Source: Sneathiella sp. (GTDB lineage: Bacteria > Pseudomonadota > Alphaproteobacteria > Sneathiellales > Sneathiellaceae). From it: DNA of 64,000 nt. Shown one piece after another: positions 62,672 through 64,000 of the stretch (its first letter is position 1; the number at the start of each line of letters is the position of its first letter). The stretch lies in contig PAKP01000029.1 of NCBI GenBank assembly GCA_002706985.1, positions 1 to 64,000 on the forward strand. The letters run 5' to 3'. The notes beneath the pieces are model-generated. The model was not told where the DNA came from and made no database searches. It saw only the letters and a program-made list of their open reading frames with translations. The position numbers and the translations under genes were made by a program.

Positions 62672-64000
62672 TTATTTAAACGTCGGAATCGAGAATTCCG
62701 CGCCCGCCTTGATGCTGTTGGGCCATCTTGAGGTCACCGTCTTCACCTTGGTATAGAAGCGGACACCTTCGGGGCCATGCTGGTTATGATCGCCAAAGGC
62801 CGACGCCTTCCAGCCTCCGAAAGTATGGAAGGCCAACGGCACCGGAATCGGTACATTGACGCCCACCATACCGACTTCCACATTGTTCGAAAAGGCGCGA
62901 GCCACATCCCCGTTCTGTGTGAAGATAGATGTTCCGTTGCCGAACTCATGTTTATCAACCATATCAATGGCATCATCAAAGGTTGGTGCGCGAACAACTG
63001 AGAGGACAGGACCAAATATCTCTTCCTTGTAGATACGCATGTCGGTCTTCACATTGTCAAACAAACAGCCTCCCATATAGAAGCCATCTTCATATCCCTG
63101 CAATGTCAGATCGCGGCCATCAACAACCAGATCGGCCCCTTCCTTGATGCCGAGATCCACATAGCCTTTTACCTTTTCCAGGTGCTCTTTGGTGACCAGC
63201 GGTCCCATATCACCATCGGCGGCACTCGGCCCGACTTTCAGGCCGCGCACCTGAGGTGCCAACCGCTCAACAAGCTCATCCCCTGCATCGCCGACGGCAA
63301 CAGCGACGGAGATGGCCATGCAACGCTCGCCCGCGGAACCATATCCCGCTCCGATCAGGGCATCCACTGTCTTATCCATATCCGCGTCCGGCATCACAAG
63401 CATATGATTCTTGGCGCCACCCATGGCTTGAACCCGTTTGCCATTGGAAGTTCCGCGAGCATAGACATACTGTGCAATTGGCGTGGAACCGACAAAGCTC
63501 ACGGCCTTGATGCGTGGATCGTCAAGAATGGTATCGACAGCGAGCTTGTCGCCATTTACGACGTTAAGAACACCCTTCGGCGCACCTGCCTCCAACATCA
63601 GCTCCGCGAGCCGCATGGGAAGGGAGGGGTCCTTTTCCGACGGTTTCAGGACAAATGTGTTTCCACAGGCAATGGCGACGGCAAACATCCACATGGGAAC
63701 CATGGCCGGAAAGTTGAATGGCGTGATGCCTGCAACAACGCCAAGCGGCTTGCGCATGGAATACATGTCAACGCCTCTGGAGACATTATCCGAAAACTCA
63801 CCTTTTAATAAATGCGGAATACCGCAGGCAAACTCAACAACCTCAAGGCCGCGAATAATCGAGCCCTTCGCATCGGAGTGAACCTTGCCATGCTCGCTTG
63901 ACAGCAGGGCGGCCAGATCCTCAATATTGTCCTCAACCAGTTGCTTGAACTTGAACATAACCCGTGCCCGCGTAATCGGGGATGTCTCTGCCCATTCCGG
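62672..64000 (-). CDS. mmsA: Methylmalonate-semialdehyde dehydrogenase (CoA-acylating), 5' end cut by the window
   Basis: Oxidises methylmalonate semialdehyde to propionyl-CoA in valine/myo-inositol catabolism. The visible part includes ATG 63958, but upstream codons to base 64000 stay open and translate [14 protein letters not shown], typical of MmsA, so the gene begins beyond the window. Catalytic Cys lies in [17 protein letters not shown]-site features are [48 protein letters not shown] and [26 protein letters not shown]. Followed by mmsB, as in other alphaproteobacteria. Confidence 0.96.
   Translation of the reverse strand, partial: PEWAETSPITRARVMFKFKQLVEDNIEDLAALLSSEHGKVHSDAKGSIIRGLEVVEFACGIPHLLKGEFSDNVSRGVDMYSMRKPLGVVAGITPFNFPAMVPMWMFAVAIACGNTFVLKPSEKDPSLPMRLAELMLEAGAPKGVLNVVNGDKLAVDTILDDPRIKAVSFVGSTPIAQYVYARGTSNGKRVQAMGGAKNHMLVMPDADMDKTVDALIGAGYGSAGERCMAISVAVAVGDAGDELVERLAPQVRGLKVGPSAADGDMGPLVTKEHLEKVKGYVDLGIKEGADLVVDGRDLTLQGYEDGFYMGGCLFDNVKTDMRIYKEEIFGPVLSVVRAPTFDDAIDMVDKHEFGNGTSIFTQNGDVARAFSNNVEVGMVGVNVPIPVPLAFHTFGGWKASAFGDHNQHGPEGVRFYTKVKTVTSRWPNSIKAGAEFSIPTFK

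Noticed and set aside
1..64000. CRISPR arrays, insertion sequences, prophage or integrative element ends
   Set aside because: No regularly spaced repeats, transposase or integrase frames or terminal inverted repeats were seen. The single tRNA is not followed by an integrase gene.

Overview
The window looks like the chromosome of a free-living, motile alphaproteobacterium. It carries CtrA, the phosphotransferase ChpT and SciP of the alphaproteobacterial cell-cycle circuit, a FlbD-type sigma-54 activator, MmsA/MmsB, an MmcQ-like protein and a BoxR-type benzoate regulator. Moderate G+C and the mix of flagellar, box and acyl-CoA genes would fit a marine lineage near the Rhodospirillales, Sneathiellales or Kordiimonadales. 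The genus is not established from sequence alone. I see no prophage, insertion sequence, CRISPR array or rRNA.

Layout. 0.4-8.6 kb: patatin-like lipase, CBS protein, an RsmI-type methyltransferase, a LysR regulator divergent from acyl-CoA dehydrogenase plus thioesterase, a MaoC protein, a bacterioferritin/Bfd pair, a nitronate monooxygenase-like protein and a PilZ-like protein. 8.7-12.5 kb: a tandem glycine riboswitch ahead of L-serine dehydratase, then speD-speE and a glutathione S-transferase. 12.5-18.8 kb: an aerobic benzoyl-CoA (box) cluster with boxB, boxC, boxR, a flavodoxin-like gene and benzoate-CoA ligase; boxA and boxD are not in the window. 18.8-22.2 kb: small metabolic and secreted proteins, a CAU tRNA and mnmA. 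22.2-46.2 kb: a large flagellar region (flgL, flgK, fliK, flgD, flgE, sciP, fliF, fliG, fliH, fliN, motA-like, flbD, flhA, flhF, flhG, a second FliK-like gene, then fliJ and fliI), with yjbR-like, trhO and PEP-mutase-family genes inserted. 46.4-53.7 kb: ctrA, a chemotaxis operon cheA-W-Y-B-R and chpT. 53.8-59.2 kb: a DUF3553 protein, a soluble NAD-dependent formate dehydrogenase (beta then alpha) and a class I glutamine amidotransferase. 59.2-64 kb: enoyl-CoA hydratase, EamA transporter, alpha/beta hydrolase, mmsB and mmsA, the last cut by the window edge.

How the parts fit. ChpT would pass phosphate from a CckA-type kinase (not in the window) to CtrA, SciP would restrain CtrA, and CtrA-type TTAA-N7-TTAA boxes are visible before ctrA itself, fliF and the chemotaxis operon. 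FlbD would act with sigma-54 on late genes, and a near-consensus sigma-54 promoter lies before fliK-flgD-flgE. The flagellar hierarchy and its cell-cycle regulators are therefore packed together. In the box cluster, a palindromic site between boxR and the flavodoxin gene shares a 10-base element with the boxC leader, which suggests BoxR control of both arms. Many start codons were chosen from ribosome-binding sites and family length; these choices are noted per gene.
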